DNA of 16,331 nt from JBBRHF01 sp038223055. Lineage in GTDB: Bacteria; Actinomycetota; Actinomycetes; JACCUZ01. The notes below the pieces were generated by a model, which saw only the letters and a program-made list of their open reading frames with translations, made no database searches and had not been told where the DNA came from. The translations under genes and the position numbers were made by a program. The stretch's first letter is position 1. Each line of letters begins with the position of its first letter. The stretch is taken from the NCBI GenBank assembly GCA_038223055.1, contig JBBRHF010000088.1, forward strand, positions 1 to 16,331, in the 5' to 3' direction. Of the stretch, positions 15,643-16,331 are shown one piece after another.

Positions 15643-16331
15643 GTGAGCGACAGCGACACCCCCGACCTTGGCGAGCAAGCCACCGGGCCGGGCGAGCAGC
15701 CGGACCACGGGGTGGACGCGCCCGCTCCGTCGGCCGACGTCGAGATCGAGGATCCGAAGCACCGCTCGAGCCGGTTGCCGCTGGTGCTCGCCACCGTGGC
15801 CTCGGTCCTCGTGCTTGGGGCCGCTCTCGCCGCGCCGCTGGTCGACAAGGCGCTGCGTGGCGACGAGGCGGCCCAGCGGGCCCTCGACCTCACGCTGGTG
15901 CAGAGCTGGGAGATCACGGTCCGCGACCACACCACCGACGACGTCGACTATCCGCAGGACCCGCCGGCCGGAGGCGCGCACGCGCCGATCTGGTTGGCGT
16001 GCGGGGTGTACGACGTGCCGGTGCGCGACGAGAACGCGGTCCACGACCTCGAGCACGGCACGGTCTGGATCACCCACGACCCGGACCTGGCGGCCGACGA
16101 CGTCGCTGCGCTCGCAGCACAGCTGCCCGACAACGGGATCATGTCGCCGCGAGAGGGCCTGTCCTCACCGGTGGTCGTCACGGTGTGGGGGACCCAGCTC
16201 CAGCTCGACGGCGCCGACGACGAGCGACTGGGGCTGTTCCTGGAGGAGTACGGCGACGGGCACACCGCCCCGGAGTTCGGCGTCACCTGCCAGGGCGGCA
16301 CGCCCGACCCAGAGGGCGGGCTGCCGGAGGA
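15643..16331 (+). CDS. DUF3105 membrane-anchored protein, 5' part
   Basis: The frame starts at GTG 15643 and stays open to the end of the window (229 codons), so the C-terminus is missing. About 43 polar N-terminal residues precede one membrane helix at ~45-66 (LPLVLATVASVLVLGAALAAPL). The outer domain contains the DUF3105 core: YPQDPPAGGAHAPIWLACGV (about 103-122), then NAVHDLEHGTVWITHDP (131-147), with His113, Cys120, His134 and His138 as conserved polar residues, and a second Cys at about 216 in GVTCQGG. The His/Cys pattern could bind metal or form a disulfide; neither is demonstrated. The function of the family is unknown. It begins 9 nt after the sigma-factor stop, so it may belong to the same operon while also having its own promoter. 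Confidence 0.88.
   Translation, partial: MSDSDTPDLGEQATGPGEQPDHGVDAPAPSADVEIEDPKHRSSRLPLVLATVASVLVLGAALAAPLVDKALRGDEAAQRALDLTLVQSWEITVRDHTTDDVDYPQDPPAGGAHAPIWLACGVYDVPVRDENAVHDLEHGTVWITHDPDLAADDVAALAAQLPDNGIMSPREGLSSPVVVTVWGTQLQLDGADDERLGLFLEEYGDGHTAPEFGVTCQGGTPDPEGGLPE

Overview
The window is very GC-rich and comes from a high-GC Gram-positive bacterium (Actinomycetota). Its first 10 kb follow the actinobacterial order best known around Mycobacterium tuberculosis Rv2689c-Rv2701c: suhB-like phosphatase, DUF4193, DUF3093, dut, DUF3710, OB-fold protein, DUF3159, the two TrkA/RCK proteins CeoC and CeoB, a KimA-like permease, and a TrmA/RumA-type RNA methyltransferase. The genus cannot be fixed from sequence reading alone; a member of the Micrococcales (Dermatophilaceae/Intrasporangiaceae-like) is plausible.

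Layout. 1-565: 3' end of an inositol-phosphatase family gene, convergent with a 61-residue acidic protein. 566-2019: DUF4193 zinc-ribbon protein and a conserved hydrophobic protein with FGDGQ tandem repeats. 2020-5196: DUF3093 membrane protein on the minus strand, divergent from dut. The genes from dut through DUF3710 to the OB-fold and DUF3159 genes run forward, with two 4-nt stop/start overlaps. A 26-codon upstream ORF ends in a GTGA overlap with the dut start. 5365-8900: ceoB-ceoC (minus, overlapping TGATG) divergent from the KimA-like potassium permease, a compact potassium-transport module. 8918-10147: RNA methyltransferase. 10148-10707: no intact gene; it holds a frameshifted EAL-domain remnant and a 3' BioY remnant, then the aconitase promoter with a near-perfect 20-bp operator-like palindrome. 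10708-13536: aconitase. 13553-13694: a terminator-like hairpin and a second, very long imperfect hairpin. 13785-16331: a membrane-anchored extracytoplasmic protein overlapping an ECF sigma factor (SigE-like family), then a DUF3105 membrane protein running off the window.

How it works together. The first block mixes nucleotide-pool sanitation (dut), RNA modification, potassium homeostasis and several conserved actinobacterial proteins of unknown role. The aconitase is a separate transcription unit with its own control region. The last block looks like a sigma factor with a putative membrane regulator encoded just upstream. Three genes (OB-fold, KimA-like, DUF3105) have a TANNNT hexamer exactly 6 nt before the start codon, the signature of leaderless mRNAs. 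I found no mobile element, CRISPR array, tRNA or rRNA. The most unusual items are the putative dut leader ORF, the aconitase operator, the 63-nt hairpin, the gene debris before aconitase and the reversed order of the sigma/membrane-protein pair.
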